DNA of 64,000 nt from Anaerolineae bacterium (GTDB lineage: Bacteria; Chloroflexota; Anaerolineae; Anaerolineales; Villigracilaceae): NCBI GenBank assembly GCA_022013685.1, contig JAKLPV010000112.1:1-64000 (forward strand), in the 5' to 3' direction. Below, one piece after another: positions 1-8,653 of this stretch (position 1 is its first letter; the number at the start of each line of letters is the position of its first letter). The notes below the pieces were generated by a model that made no database searches, was not told the DNA's origin, and was given only the letters and a program-made list of their open reading frames with translations. Made by a program: the position numbers and the translations under genes.

Positions 1-541
<541 letters not shown>

Positions 542-649
542 AATTTTTTTCACCCTTACGGGTGTTAAGTTACGGAGTTAAAACGACAGGGTTTGTCGTA
601 CTTCCTATCACTTTTCAGTTGTCAAGGTTCTGTAAACCGAGCGGGCGGT

Positions 650-678
650 ATTTTACCCGCATCAAGTTGGCCTGTCAA
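650..678 (-). promoter_or_regulatory. rRNA promoter P3
   Basis: On the minus strand there is TTGACA (673-678), a 17-base spacer and TAAAAT (650-655). It is the promoter closest to 16S, with an expected start about 100 bases before the mature 5' end. Confidence 0.8.
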
Positions 679-837
679 GAGCTTTCGAGAGACAAATTTA
701 CCGATGTCGTATACTTCAACATCGGCTCGCCAGACTGCTTTACCAGACGGCTAGGCGTCTCTGGCGGGACTGGTTGCTCTCTCAATTGTTATCGATCTGT
801 CTTGGGGACGAAATCGTTCTTCGTGACTGGCTTATTT

Positions 838-865
838 ATTATATGCAAGCCGTTTGTTTTGTCAA
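838..865 (-). promoter_or_regulatory. rRNA promoter P2
   Basis: On the minus strand there is a perfect TTGACA (860-865), a 16-base spacer and a perfect TATAAT (838-843). The -10 lies in the same TGCATATAAT context as P1, so the two look like a duplicated promoter about 115 bases apart. Confidence 0.88.
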
Positions 866-952
866 GGTTTTTGTCAGACCAATTTCAGAAACTCGTTTGT
901 TTTTGTCAGACAACTCTCTTGCAAACTTCTTTGTTTTGTACAGCGAAGCCGA

Positions 953-980
953 ATTATATGCATTATCGGGATTGAGTCAA
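953..980 (-). promoter_or_regulatory. rRNA promoter P1
   Basis: On the minus strand there is TTGACT (975-980), a 16-base spacer and TATAAT (953-958), preceded by TGCA. It is a near-consensus sigma-70 promoter just after the stop of the upstream glycosyltransferase gene and pointing at 16S. Confidence 0.85.
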
Positions 981-1006
981 GAGGATTCTTGCCAGAATCG
1001 AATTCT

Positions 1007-2278
1007 TTAAGGTTGGCAATATTTTTTCCTTGATTTGAAGGCGGATTGTTCTTGTTCAATCAGCGAAATGGCCGCCTGGACGCCGTTTTCTGCGCAGATA
1101 TGCGCCCCAAGGATTCGAGCCGCCGAAATTACAGAAGGGGCTTCAGCCACAGCCAACGCGCCCAAAAGGCGAGGCGCCCTCAATTTGTTGATCGGGATCG
1201 GGGCGGGACCCACACCAAGCGTATGTACACGCCTCCCCCAGAAGGGCTGGTCGGCGGCATGGGGAATGACAACCCCCGGAATACCAGCGCGCAAACCGGC
1301 AGCGGTTGTACCCGCCCCGCCATGATGAATGAAACTCTTGCAGCGCGGCAAAAGCCAGGAATGCGGGGCAGACTCTAAATAGAGAATGTTTTCAGGAGCA
1401 GGGTCAACCTGCCAGCCACCCCAGCCGGTCAGGATGATGGCGCGCTCACGCTTTTGCGCAAAAACATCGAGCAGGATTTTGCCGTTTTTCTCGGCATCTT
1501 GATGCACCATGCTGCCAAAGGAAACACAGACAGGGGCCGGGCCAGCCGCCAGGAAATCGGTCAAGGCCTGGGGCGGCTGGTAGTTTTCTTCGTCAAGGAA
1601 TAGGTAACCGGTGCTCGAAACGTTGGCGGGCCAATCTGCCGAAGGTGGGAGCACGCTGGGGCTAATAGCGAACAGCAAAGGGGTGCGAAGCCGCTCGTTG
1701 GGATTGGCAAAAGGCCAATATAAAGTACGAGGAAAAGTATCCGGCAGCAGATGCTGAATTTGCCGAAACCCCATGTTGCCGACATGCCAGAAAATCTGGG
1801 TGGAAAACCAGTGGGAAAAGCGATTCGCCAGCTTGCCCAGGGGTGAGAAGGCCACGGCCGGGTAGTCTCGGGTGGGAGCAAACATGGGAAAGGTTTGAAT
1901 GGAAACGTCGGGGATATCGATCTGACGGGCCAGGCTGTGGCCGCCGGTGGTAAAAGCAAAGGAATGGATCAACAAATCGGCATTTTGGGCCGCCAGGAGT
2001 ATCTGGCGGACAACCTGGGGAGCAATATCCAGAACATGGCTGCGCATGGAAGTAATCATGCGCAGCGGATTGGAGCCAGCTTTATTGAAAGCCTTGCTCA
2101 GTTCTTCGGGGTCGCCAGGCAAGGGAACATAAGAAATGGAATGGGCTGCCACAAAACCAGCAAACCGCTGCGGGCCAACCAGGGTGGGGTTGTGGCCGGC
2201 TTTTTGCAAGCCAACAGCCAGGGCAAGAAAAGGCTGAATATCGCCGCGCGAACCATATGTAAGGATGCTTATGTTCAT
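1007..2278 (-). CDS. GT1-family glycosyltransferase (UGT / sterol-glucosyltransferase-like)
   Basis: A 423-residue GT-B glycosyltransferase that probably moves a sugar from a nucleotide-sugar donor to a lipid or small hydrophobic acceptor. The N-terminus MNISILTYGSRGDIQPFLA is the typical start of UGT51/MGT-like enzymes (GSRGD..P). Near residue 320 the donor-site signature HHGGAGTTAAGLRAGIP is followed by PHAADQPFW, the usual UGT motif. No signal peptide is seen, so it should be cytoplasmic. The start at 2278 has no Shine-Dalgarno sequence, but TATAAA lies 8 bases upstream (2287-2292 on the minus strand), so the transcript may be leaderless. It is divergent from the FHA gene. The acceptor cannot be read from the sequence. 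Confidence 0.9.
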   Translation of the reverse strand: MNISILTYGSRGDIQPFLALAVGLQKAGHNPTLVGPQRFAGFVAAHSISYVPLPGDPEELSKAFNKAGSNPLRMITSMRSHVLDIAPQVVRQILLAAQNADLLIHSFAFTTGGHSLARQIDIPDVSIQTFPMFAPTRDYPAVAFSPLGKLANRFSHWFSTQIFWHVGNMGFRQIQHLLPDTFPRTLYWPFANPNERLRTPLLFAISPSVLPPSADWPANVSSTGYLFLDEENYQPPQALTDFLAAGPAPVCVSFGSMVHQDAEKNGKILLDVFAQKRERAIILTGWGGWQVDPAPENILYLESAPHSWLLPRCKSFIHHGGAGTTAAGLRAGIPGVVIPHAADQPFWGRRVHTLGVGPAPIPINKLRAPRLLGALAVAEAPSVISAARILGAHICAENGVQAAISLIEQEQSAFKSRKKYCQP

Positions 2279-2325
2279 AGCGCAATTTTATACTATACTT
2301 GAACAAATTGCGTCTGGAGAGCACC

Positions 2326-2931
2326 ATGTCAAAAAACACACCTTACCTGGAAGATCCCCTCGGGAATGAACACCTGCTTGAAAATGAAGTCACCATCCTG
2401 GGACGAGCGATGGAGAGCGGCGTTGTAATTCTGAGCAACCGGGCTTCTCGCGAGCACGCTCAAATCAGGCGCGAGGGACGCAAGGTTTTTCTGGAAGATA
2501 TGGAAAGCACCAACGGGACATTTTTAAACAACGAACGGATTCAGGGCAGCGCCCAACTGCGGGATGGCGACCAGGTACTGGTAGGCGATGTGACCTTCAC
2601 ATTCCGCGACCCGGATACGACCACGCGCGAATCGCCCTTCCCGGAGCTGGAAGTCAACGCTCCGGCAGGAGAAGTCCGCCTTAACCGTCGTTTGTTGACG
2701 CTCTCGCCCAAAGAATTTGCGCTGGCAGCATATCTATATGACAACCGCGGCAAGGTTTGTTCGAAAGATGATATTGGCCGGGCCGTCTGGGCAGAGTACC
2801 AGTCGGGCGTTTTCGAATATCAGATCGAGAATCTGGTGCGGCGGCTGAGGACGAAAATCGAAATCGACCCGAACGCGCCGCTGCTTTTGGTGACGATTCG
2901 CGGGCTGGGATACAAGCTAACTGCGCCGTAG
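2326..2931 (+). CDS. FHA domain - winged-helix transcriptional regulator
   Basis: A 201-residue protein. The N-terminal forkhead-associated domain (about residues 10-90) shows the phosphothreonine-binding motifs GR, SREHA and NGTFLN. The C-terminal OmpR/PhoB-type winged helix (about 105-200) shows LSPKEFALAAYL and TIRGLGYKL. There is no receiver domain, so the input is probably binding to a phosphorylated protein and not Asp phosphorylation. The ATG at 2326 is chosen because GGAGAG lies just before it; an in-frame upstream codon at 2299 has no ribosome site. The neighbouring Ser/Thr kinase gene, 111 bases downstream on the same strand, is the obvious candidate partner. EmbR of mycobacteria has the same two functions but in the opposite domain order. 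Confidence 0.9.
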   Translation: MSKNTPYLEDPLGNEHLLENEVTILGRAMESGVVILSNRASREHAQIRREGRKVFLEDMESTNGTFLNNERIQGSAQLRDGDQVLVGDVTFTFRDPDTTTRESPFPELEVNAPAGEVRLNRRLLTLSPKEFALAAYLYDNRGKVCSKDDIGRAVWAEYQSGVFEYQIENLVRRLRTKIEIDPNAPLLLVTIRGLGYKLTAP

Positions 2932-2998
2932 GTCAAATTTATTCCCCATTCTCGCCTGTCCAGTAGGGCTGCGTTAGCCAGATTATAGGTAACCTTTG

Positions 2999-3022
2999 TG
3001 CGCAGATGATATTATCTGCGCA
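2999..3022. promoter_or_regulatory. 24-bp palindrome before the kinase gene
   Basis: TGCGCAGAT, six bases, ATCTGCGCA: 9-bp perfect arms, 20 bases before the kinase ATG and overlapping the likely promoter or 5' UTR. It is too short and lacks the T-run of a terminator, so an operator is the better guess. What binds it is unknown. Confidence 0.5.
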
Positions 3023-3042
3023 GATTTATTTGGAGAGCCGCC

Positions 3043-4527
3043 ATGTCACCACAAACACTCGAAGGTCAAACACTCGGAAAATATCGCATTCTCGATGCGC
3101 TTGGGCGCGGCGGGATGGCTCAGGTTTTCAGAGGCTATCATCCGCAGCTTGACCGTTATGTTGCCTTGAAAGTTTTGCGATCAGACCTGGTGGAACAGGA
3201 TGAGTTCCTGGCCCGCTTCCGGCGCGAGGCGCACGCTGTTTCAGGGTTGCGGCACCCGAATATTGTGCAGGTCTTCGATTTCGATGTGCAGGACGACCAG
3301 CACTATATGGTGATGGAACTGCTCGAAGGCGACACCCTGCGCGCGCGATTGAATGAGTATCGTGTTCGCGGCGAACGGATGCCTCTGTCTGAAATCCTGC
3401 GCATCCTGGTTGAGGTGCTGGGTGGGCTGGGTTACGCCCACAAAGAGGGCATCATCCACCGCGATATCAAACCCGCCAACATCATGCTGACCAAACGCGG
3501 CCAGGCCGTGCTGACCGATTTCGGCATCGCCCAGATCGTCGGCAGTACCCAATACACCGTTTCTGGCGCGCTGATGGGCACGCTCAATTACATGGCTCCC
3601 GAGCAGGGCTTTAAGGGCACCTGCGACGAGCGCAGCGACATCTATTCACTCGGCATCGTCTTCTATGAAATGCTGACCGGTTATACGCCCTTCGAAGCCG
3701 ACACACCCCTGGCGATTTTGATGAAACACCTGAACGATCCGCTGCCTCTGCCAAGCCAGGTGGACCCATCACTGCCGCGTGAATTGGAGCATATTATCCT
3801 GAAGGCCCTGGCAAAAGACCCTCAGGATCGCTACCAGCGCGCGGAAGAAATGGCAGCGGCCATGCAACAAGTACTGGATAAAAAGATATCCGACTCCCCG
3901 CGGCTGATCGTGCCGCCGCCAAGCGGATTCCAGTCCCAGGTGGTTTTCTCGGGCGCAGCGCGGCAACAAATCAGCGACCATCGTTTTGCAGATGCCGACA
4001 CCAACATGGACTTGCGTCCAGCCGTCCAGCCGTCAATGGGACAGGTAACCAGCGTCTTGAAGCGCTTTACCCCCAGGCCGATCAGCCCGATCTCGGCAGT
4101 CTTTGTCAGCCTGATCCTGATGACAGTCTTCAACCTGATGGCAGCCATTGCCGGGACGATCAGCCAAACAAATGTCTTTGCCTATGGCTGGACTTTTGAG
4201 ATTTTCCTGGTTGCAGGATTGCTGGCCTTCATCGGTTGGGGAACCCAATCTCCCTGGCTGCTGGTTCCCAGCATCATCGTTTTCGGAAATGGCATGCTGT
4301 TGGCCTACTCTTCCATCACCGGGCGCTGGGACGATTGGTCTTTCTTGTGGATGTTCGTGCCGCTGATCGTCGGCGTGGCCATCTACCTGCCAAACAAGCT
4401 CAATGAGCGTCCGCGCGAGGAAATCCCGACCTGGGGACGCATCGGCGGCATGGCCCTGGGAGCACTGGCAATGCTCATGGCTGGTCTGACCTGCTCACTA
4501 TCCATCATCGTATCCCTGTTCAGATAA
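3043..4527 (+). CDS. membrane Ser/Thr protein kinase with C-terminal multi-TM domain
   Basis: A 494-residue Hanks-type kinase. The catalytic domain (about residues 13-270) has the glycine loop GRGGMAQV, the ATP lysine K43 in VALK, HRDIKPAN with D141 and DFG with D159, so it should be active. A linker of about 70 residues follows, then about five hydrophobic segments (about 348-494). There is no PASTA or other extracellular sensor domain. The membrane segment at about 406-450 carries a motif (NGMLLAYSSITGRWDDW) that recurs twice in the next protein. The ATG at 3043 has GGAGAG upstream. It sits between the FHA regulator and two envelope proteins, suggesting a kinase that senses the envelope and signals to transcription. 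Confidence 0.93.
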   Translation: MSPQTLEGQTLGKYRILDALGRGGMAQVFRGYHPQLDRYVALKVLRSDLVEQDEFLARFRREAHAVSGLRHPNIVQVFDFDVQDDQHYMVMELLEGDTLRARLNEYRVRGERMPLSEILRILVEVLGGLGYAHKEGIIHRDIKPANIMLTKRGQAVLTDFGIAQIVGSTQYTVSGALMGTLNYMAPEQGFKGTCDERSDIYSLGIVFYEMLTGYTPFEADTPLAILMKHLNDPLPLPSQVDPSLPRELEHIILKALAKDPQDRYQRAEEMAAAMQQVLDKKISDSPRLIVPPPSGFQSQVVFSGAARQQISDHRFADADTNMDLRPAVQPSMGQVTSVLKRFTPRPISPISAVFVSLILMTVFNLMAAIAGTISQTNVFAYGWTFEIFLVAGLLAFIGWGTQSPWLLVPSIIVFGNGMLLAYSSITGRWDDWSFLWMFVPLIVGVAIYLPNKLNERPREEIPTWGRIGGMALGALAMLMAGLTCSLSIIVSLFR

Positions 4528-4616
4528 GACCAAATTCATAACCCTGTTTATTAACCGGCGGTCAGCCTGCCGGGTTTGTTCAACACGCCTAAAAAGGCGG
4601 CACAAAGGATTGAAAA

Positions 4617-5312
4617 ATGAAAACTGAACGCATTCTCTCCCTGATTTTCGGCATTGGCCTGCTCGCAATTGGCGGGTTGACCTTGATCGGCAACCTGTTT
4701 CTGAGCACCCAGGCCTGGCGCATGTGGCCGCTGGTAGTCTTGCTGGCAGGGCTGGCCCTAACCGCTCCCGGCTTCCTGGCAATTGCCCGCCCCGGCCTGG
4801 GCGCCTTCTTCATCCCCGGCATCCCCGTTCTGACCACGGGCGGTATTCTGATGTTTGCCAGCCTGACCGGTAACTGGGGCATTTGGGCGCTGGCCTGGCC
4901 GCTGGTAGTGCTGGCTGTAGCGCTCGGATTCGGCCTCTCAGCCGTTTTTATGCGCGTATCCGGGTTGGCCATCCCCGCCATCATTATCGGGGCAAATGGG
5001 TTGGTGCTGGCCTTCTGCAACATTACCGGTTTATGGGGCGCATGGGCAATCCTGTGGCCGGTAGAACCGCTGGCTGTTGGGCTGGGACTTCTGGTGGTTG
5101 GGATTTCCAATCGGTCGAAAGGTGCAAGCACAGCGGCGATGATTCTGATTGGCATCGCCGGGCTTGGCTTCTTCCTGACTTCGTTTGTCAGCCTGTTCAA
5201 CACAACCATCCTGCGCTTTGCCGTACCGGGCATGCTGGTGCTTACCGGCGCACTGCTGGTTGGAATGCACTTTCTGCGGCGTGAAAACCCGGCAGACACA
5301 CAAATCAACTAA
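4617..5312 (+). CDS. membrane protein with repeat shared with the upstream kinase
   Basis: A 231-residue, very hydrophobic protein with about seven or eight membrane segments and no recognised enzyme motif. Two internal repeats, at about residues 67-108 and 117-160, share the pattern P-x6-G-x-L-x-x-A-x-x-[IL]TG-x-W-x-x-W, and the same pattern occurs at residues 406-450 of the kinase just upstream. AAAGGA lies before the ATG. It is 89 bases after the kinase and 21 bases before the lipoprotein gene, so an operon is likely. I do not recognise a function; a shared membrane-embedded interaction or sensing unit is an inference. Confidence 0.8.
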   Translation: MKTERILSLIFGIGLLAIGGLTLIGNLFLSTQAWRMWPLVVLLAGLALTAPGFLAIARPGLGAFFIPGIPVLTTGGILMFASLTGNWGIWALAWPLVVLAVALGFGLSAVFMRVSGLAIPAIIIGANGLVLAFCNITGLWGAWAILWPVEPLAVGLGLLVVGISNRSKGASTAAMILIGIAGLGFFLTSFVSLFNTTILRFAVPGMLVLTGALLVGMHFLRRENPADTQIN

Positions 5313-5333
5313 TCGACACATAAGGAATGCAGA

Positions 5334-6107
5334 ATGAAAACCCTTCTCTTACCCCTCCTTACCATCACAGCCTTGTTCCTGAACGCCTGCGGCATGAATA
5401 TGATCGTCGGTTCGGGAAAACTGATAAGTGAAACACGCAAAGTAAAAGGTTTCGAGCAAGTCGTTCTATCCGTCCCGGCCCGGCTGGTGCTGACCCAGGA
5501 TGAAACCGAAAGCCTGGAAATCAGCGCGGAGGACAACTTGCTGCCCTACATCCACACCAGGGTCGAAAATGGTATTTTATCCATCTATCTGGAGCCTGAG
5601 TTCACAAGCATCAGGCCGACAGAAGAGATCCTGATCCACTTGAGCGCCAAAAGCATCAGCGCAGTGACCATCAACGGTTCAGGGGATGTTGAATCGGAAG
5701 CAATAAATGCCGAAACGCTAACTTTTCGCATCAACGGATCGGGCGAAATTGCGGTCGAGGAAATTGAAGCCAACCAGCTCAGCGCAACCATCAACGGCGC
5801 CGGGAAGATGCGCTTCGACAATATCGCGGCAAAAACAACCAGCCTGCGTATTGAAGGAAGCGGCAAATACCTGATCGCCGGTAAAAGCGTCGCAGCGCAG
5901 GTATCCATTGACGGTTCAGGCAGAATCGAGGCGCAAAGCCTGGAGTGCGAGCAAGTGCAGGCCAGCATCACCGGCGCCGGGAATATCTCGGTCTGGGCAT
6001 CAGAGCGATTGACTGCCAAAATCACCGGCAGCGGGGATATCGCTTACCAGGGCCAGGCCAAAGTCTCGAAAACCATCATCGGTTCTGGAAGCGTTCATCA
6101 AGAGTAG
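5334..6107 (+). CDS. GIN-domain (DUF2807-like) lipoprotein
   Basis: A 257-residue protein with a lipoprotein signal peptide (MKTLLLPLLTITALFLNAC, lipobox LNAC, Cys19). The rest resembles the GIN or head domain of putative auto-transporter adhesins: a run of beta-strand turns marked by NGSGD, NGSGE, NGAGK, EGSGK, DGSGR, TGAGN and TGSGD at roughly 20-residue spacing, typical of a parallel beta-solenoid. AAGGA lies before the ATG. It is the last gene of the kinase-membrane protein group and is followed by a good terminator. It probably sits on the outer face of the cytoplasmic membrane; the ligand is unknown. Confidence 0.88.
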   Translation: MKTLLLPLLTITALFLNACGMNMIVGSGKLISETRKVKGFEQVVLSVPARLVLTQDETESLEISAEDNLLPYIHTRVENGILSIYLEPEFTSIRPTEEILIHLSAKSISAVTINGSGDVESEAINAETLTFRINGSGEIAVEEIEANQLSATINGAGKMRFDNIAAKTTSLRIEGSGKYLIAGKSVAAQVSIDGSGRIEAQSLECEQVQASITGAGNISVWASERLTAKITGSGDIAYQGQAKVSKTIIGSGSVHQE

Positions 6108-6120
6108 AATCGGCCCATCA

Positions 6121-6154
6121 AAAAAACTCCGGGAAACAAGCCGGAGTTTTTTGA
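6121..6154 (+). terminator. Rho-independent terminator
   Basis: AAAAAACTCCGG, an 8-base loop, CCGGAGTTTTTT: a 12-bp stem ending in T6, 14 bases after the GIN lipoprotein stop. It closes the kinase group. Confidence 0.9.
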
Positions 6155-6225
6155 TTTCTTCGAGTCGCGGTAATCAGGCTCAACAAAGCCTATGCTATTT
6201 TTGCCAGGCAGGTTAAACTGTTGGC

Positions 6226-6858
6226 ATGTTTTTAAGAGAGCTGTTTGCCAAACTTTCGAAATCGGACACTATGCCTGAAAACCCACCCTACATCATCGTC
6301 GGCCTCGGCAACCCGGGGCGCGAATACCGCGATACGCGCCATAATATTGGCTTCATGCTGATCGACAAGCTGATCGAACGGCTCAACGCGCGCTCGATGC
6401 GCGTCCAGTCGAAGGCGATCATCACCACGGCCCAGTACGAAGGCCGCAAAATCATCCTGGCCAAGCCGCAGACTTTCATGAATCTCTCCGGCCAGGCGGT
6501 GCAGGGATTGTCCCGCTTTTATAAGATCCCGCAAGAAAACCTGATGGTGGCCCACGACGACCTGGACCTGCCCTTCTGCGCGCTGCGCCTGAGGCCTGCG
6601 GGCGGTTCCGCCGGGCAAAAGGGGATCGCATCCATCATCCAGCAACTGGGCACGCCCGATTTTGCGCGCCTGCGGCTGGGAATCGACCGTCCGCCGGGAC
6701 GCATGGACGCCGCCGCGTATGTCTTGCAGGCTTTCACGCAAAAAGAATCGCAACAGGTGGCTGAGCTGCTCGACAAAGCCGCCGACGCCGCCCTGACCTG
6801 GGTGACCGACGGGTTGGATGCGGCAATGAACCGATTTAACGGGAACGGGGAAGGGTAA
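6226..6858 (+). CDS. pth: peptidyl-tRNA hydrolase
   Basis: Releases tRNA from peptidyl-tRNA that drops off the ribosome; essential in most bacteria. The 210 residues contain IIVGLGNPGREY, the catalytic His in DTRHNIGF, the Asn in KPQTFMNLSGQAV and the Asp in HDDLDLPF, in the usual order. The family is normally about 190 residues. An in-frame ATG at 6271 would give 195 residues, but neither start has a clear ribosome site. The first ATG has TAAACT 6 bases before it, as in other possibly leaderless genes here. The 3' end overlaps the convergent histidine kinase gene by 23 bases. Confidence 0.95.
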   Translation: MFLRELFAKLSKSDTMPENPPYIIVGLGNPGREYRDTRHNIGFMLIDKLIERLNARSMRVQSKAIITTAQYEGRKIILAKPQTFMNLSGQAVQGLSRFYKIPQENLMVAHDDLDLPFCALRLRPAGGSAGQKGIASIIQQLGTPDFARLRLGIDRPPGRMDAAAYVLQAFTQKESQQVAELLDKAADAALTWVTDGLDAAMNRFNGNGEG

Positions 6859-7954
6859 AGTAAAACGTGCTCCCCAGCCCCACTCCCGGGCTTTCAACCC
6901 AGATGCGTCCGCCATGGGCTTCGACCAGGTGACGGGCAATCGTCAGGCCGATGCCGCTGCCGCCGCCCGCCTGGCGTGAGCGAGACTTATCGACCCGGTA
7001 AAAACGGGTAAAGACCAACTCAAGGTCGGCAGGCGAAAGGCCGGCACCGCTATCCTGAACGCTGAATTGCACAAATTCAGCGTTTTTTTGCGCCGAAACG
7101 GTAACGCTCCCAGAAGCGGGTGTGTATTGCAGGGCGTTGTTTAGTAGATTGGTCAGCACCTGCAAGATGCGGTCCTCGTCAGCGGGGAGCGGTGGAAGAT
7201 CAGCGGGCAGGCTGAGGCTGAGCGTGATCCGCTTTTCGTCAAACTGACGCGCAAGCCGTTTGGCGGCAGTTGCTGCCAGCGCGGCAACATCCACCGGTTG
7301 TCTGTCCAGCGTATAGGCTCCCGACTCGACCCGGCTGAGTTCCTGCAAATCATCCACCAGCCGCCCGAGGCGTTCTGATTCTTCCAAAATTTGGCTATAG
7401 GTCTCAGCGTCGGGCTGTAAAACGCCATCCATCAAGCCTTCCAGCGATCCTTTGATGGTGGTCAATGGCGTGCGCAGTTCGTGAGCCACATCGCCGATCA
7501 GGCGGCGGCGCATCGATTCGGTCAGCTCGAGCTGGCCGGCCATCTGGTTAAAACTGCCCGCCAGTTGCGAGAGTTCATCCTCGCCATCTACGCCAATGCG
7601 CTCATCGTAATGTCCGGCGGCAATCCGCCCAGTGGCGCGGGTCATCATGCGCAAGGGTGAAACGATTCGCTCGCTAAGAAAAATGCTGACCAGCACAGCC
7701 ACCAACGAAGCAGCCAGCACCGCATAGCCCAAAGATTCGAGTACGGCGACGCGGAAGTTGGTAAATTGCATTTGGGCGCGTTGTTGTGGCAGTGGATTTA
7801 GCTGCTGGCCCGTATGCATGCCTTCGGGGCCGCCCATCATCTGCCGATTATAGGCAAACCGGGAAGTGAAAGAAACCGAGAGCAGGGTAACTGCAACCCC
7901 GACCAGCAAAACCAGCAGGTAAGAAAAGAGCAATTTTGAGCGGATGGATTTCAT
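6836..7954 (-). CDS. sensor histidine kinase (HAMP, BaeS/PhoR-like)
   Basis: A 372-residue membrane sensor. Two membrane segments (about residues 7-30 and 75-95) enclose a short extracytoplasmic loop of about 45 residues. HAMP follows (about 93-145), then the dimerisation domain with the H-box DVAHELRTPLTTIKG, and an ATPase domain with N-box TNLLNNALQYTP, DSGAGL and GSGIGLTIA. All catalytic motifs are intact. The gene starts 15 bases after its response regulator, so they form a pair. The loop is too short for a typical ligand-binding domain. The tail-to-tail overlap with pth is 23 bases. Confidence 0.95.
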   Translation of the reverse strand: MKSIRSKLLFSYLLVLLVGVAVTLLSVSFTSRFAYNRQMMGGPEGMHTGQQLNPLPQQRAQMQFTNFRVAVLESLGYAVLAASLVAVLVSIFLSERIVSPLRMMTRATGRIAAGHYDERIGVDGEDELSQLAGSFNQMAGQLELTESMRRRLIGDVAHELRTPLTTIKGSLEGLMDGVLQPDAETYSQILEESERLGRLVDDLQELSRVESGAYTLDRQPVDVAALAATAAKRLARQFDEKRITLSLSLPADLPPLPADEDRILQVLTNLLNNALQYTPASGSVTVSAQKNAEFVQFSVQDSGAGLSPADLELVFTRFYRVDKSRSRQAGGGSGIGLTIARHLVEAHGGRIWVESPGVGLGSTFYFTLPRSR

Positions 7955-7969
7955 TTTGACTCTTTACCG

Positions 7970-8647
7970 CTAAAGCGGCTGGTCCTCGAAGCGATAGCCG
8001 ACCCCGCGCACGGTGGCGATCAGACCCTCGACCCCCAGCTTTTGACGCACATGCCCGAGGTGGACATCGACGACGCGCATTTCGCCGTAGTAACTGCCGC
8101 CCCAGACTTTCTCGAGCAATTGCTCGCGGGTCAGCACCCGGCCGCGGTTTTCGGCAATGGCTCGCAGCAGGTCAAACTCGATGGCAGTTAACTCCACAGG
8201 TTGGTTATCGACACTGACGGTGCGCGCGCCGGTATCGAGGCGCACATGTTCGAAAGACAAAATTTCATCCGCCGGGCTGGCGCCGGCCTTGATGCGCCGC
8301 AGGGCAGCTTTGATGCGCGCCACCACTTCACGCGGGCTAAACGGTTTGGTGACGTAATCGTCCGCGCCGACGGTCAGGCCGACAACTTTATCCGTCTCCT
8401 CGGTGCGGGCGGTCAGCAGGATAACGTATACGTCCGACTCGCGGCGCAGGCGGGCCAGCAGTTCGATGCCGTCCAGGCCGGGCAGCATGATATCGAGCAG
8501 AATCAAATCTGGTTTGAAGGCGCGGGCAGCCTTTAAACCAGATTCTCCATCGCTGGCGGTCAGCACTTCGTAGCCTTCCGGTTTCAGGTAGGCGCTGATT
8601 AATTTGACAATGCCGGGTTCGTCATCAATGACAAGGATTTTGCTCAT
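7970..8647 (-). CDS. OmpR/PhoB-family response regulator
   Basis: A 225-residue regulator. The receiver domain (1-118) has the acidic pocket near DDE, the phosphoacceptor Asp in LILLDIMLPG, and the conserved Lys in DDYVTKPF. The DNA-binding winged helix (130-222) has LTAIEFDLLRAIAENRGRVLTR and TVRGVGYRF. It is first in a two-gene unit with the kinase. Its promoter has three 11-bp direct repeats resembling a Pho box, so it may activate itself. The pst transport genes 1.4 kb away make phosphate sensing plausible, but that is inference. Confidence 0.95.
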   Translation of the reverse strand: MSKILVIDDEPGIVKLISAYLKPEGYEVLTASDGESGLKAARAFKPDLILLDIMLPGLDGIELLARLRRESDVYVILLTARTEETDKVVGLTVGADDYVTKPFSPREVVARIKAALRRIKAGASPADEILSFEHVRLDTGARTVSVDNQPVELTAIEFDLLRAIAENRGRVLTREQLLEKVWGGSYYGEMRVVDVHLGHVRQKLGVEGLIATVRGVGYRFEDQPL

Positions 8648-8653
8648 GAGATG

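Larger units (their letters stand above)
542..945 (-). other. 16S rRNA leader region
   Basis: This is the transcribed leader between the most distal promoter and the 16S 5' end. It contains two further internal promoters and, at 605-626 on the minus strand, a TTGACAACTGAAAAGTGATAG stretch resembling the CTTTGAAAACTGA-type motifs often found before 16S genes. A small hairpin (CACCCTTACGGGTG, about 551-564) lies next to the 16S end. A boxA role is only a guess. I see no protein-coding gene here. Confidence 0.6.
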
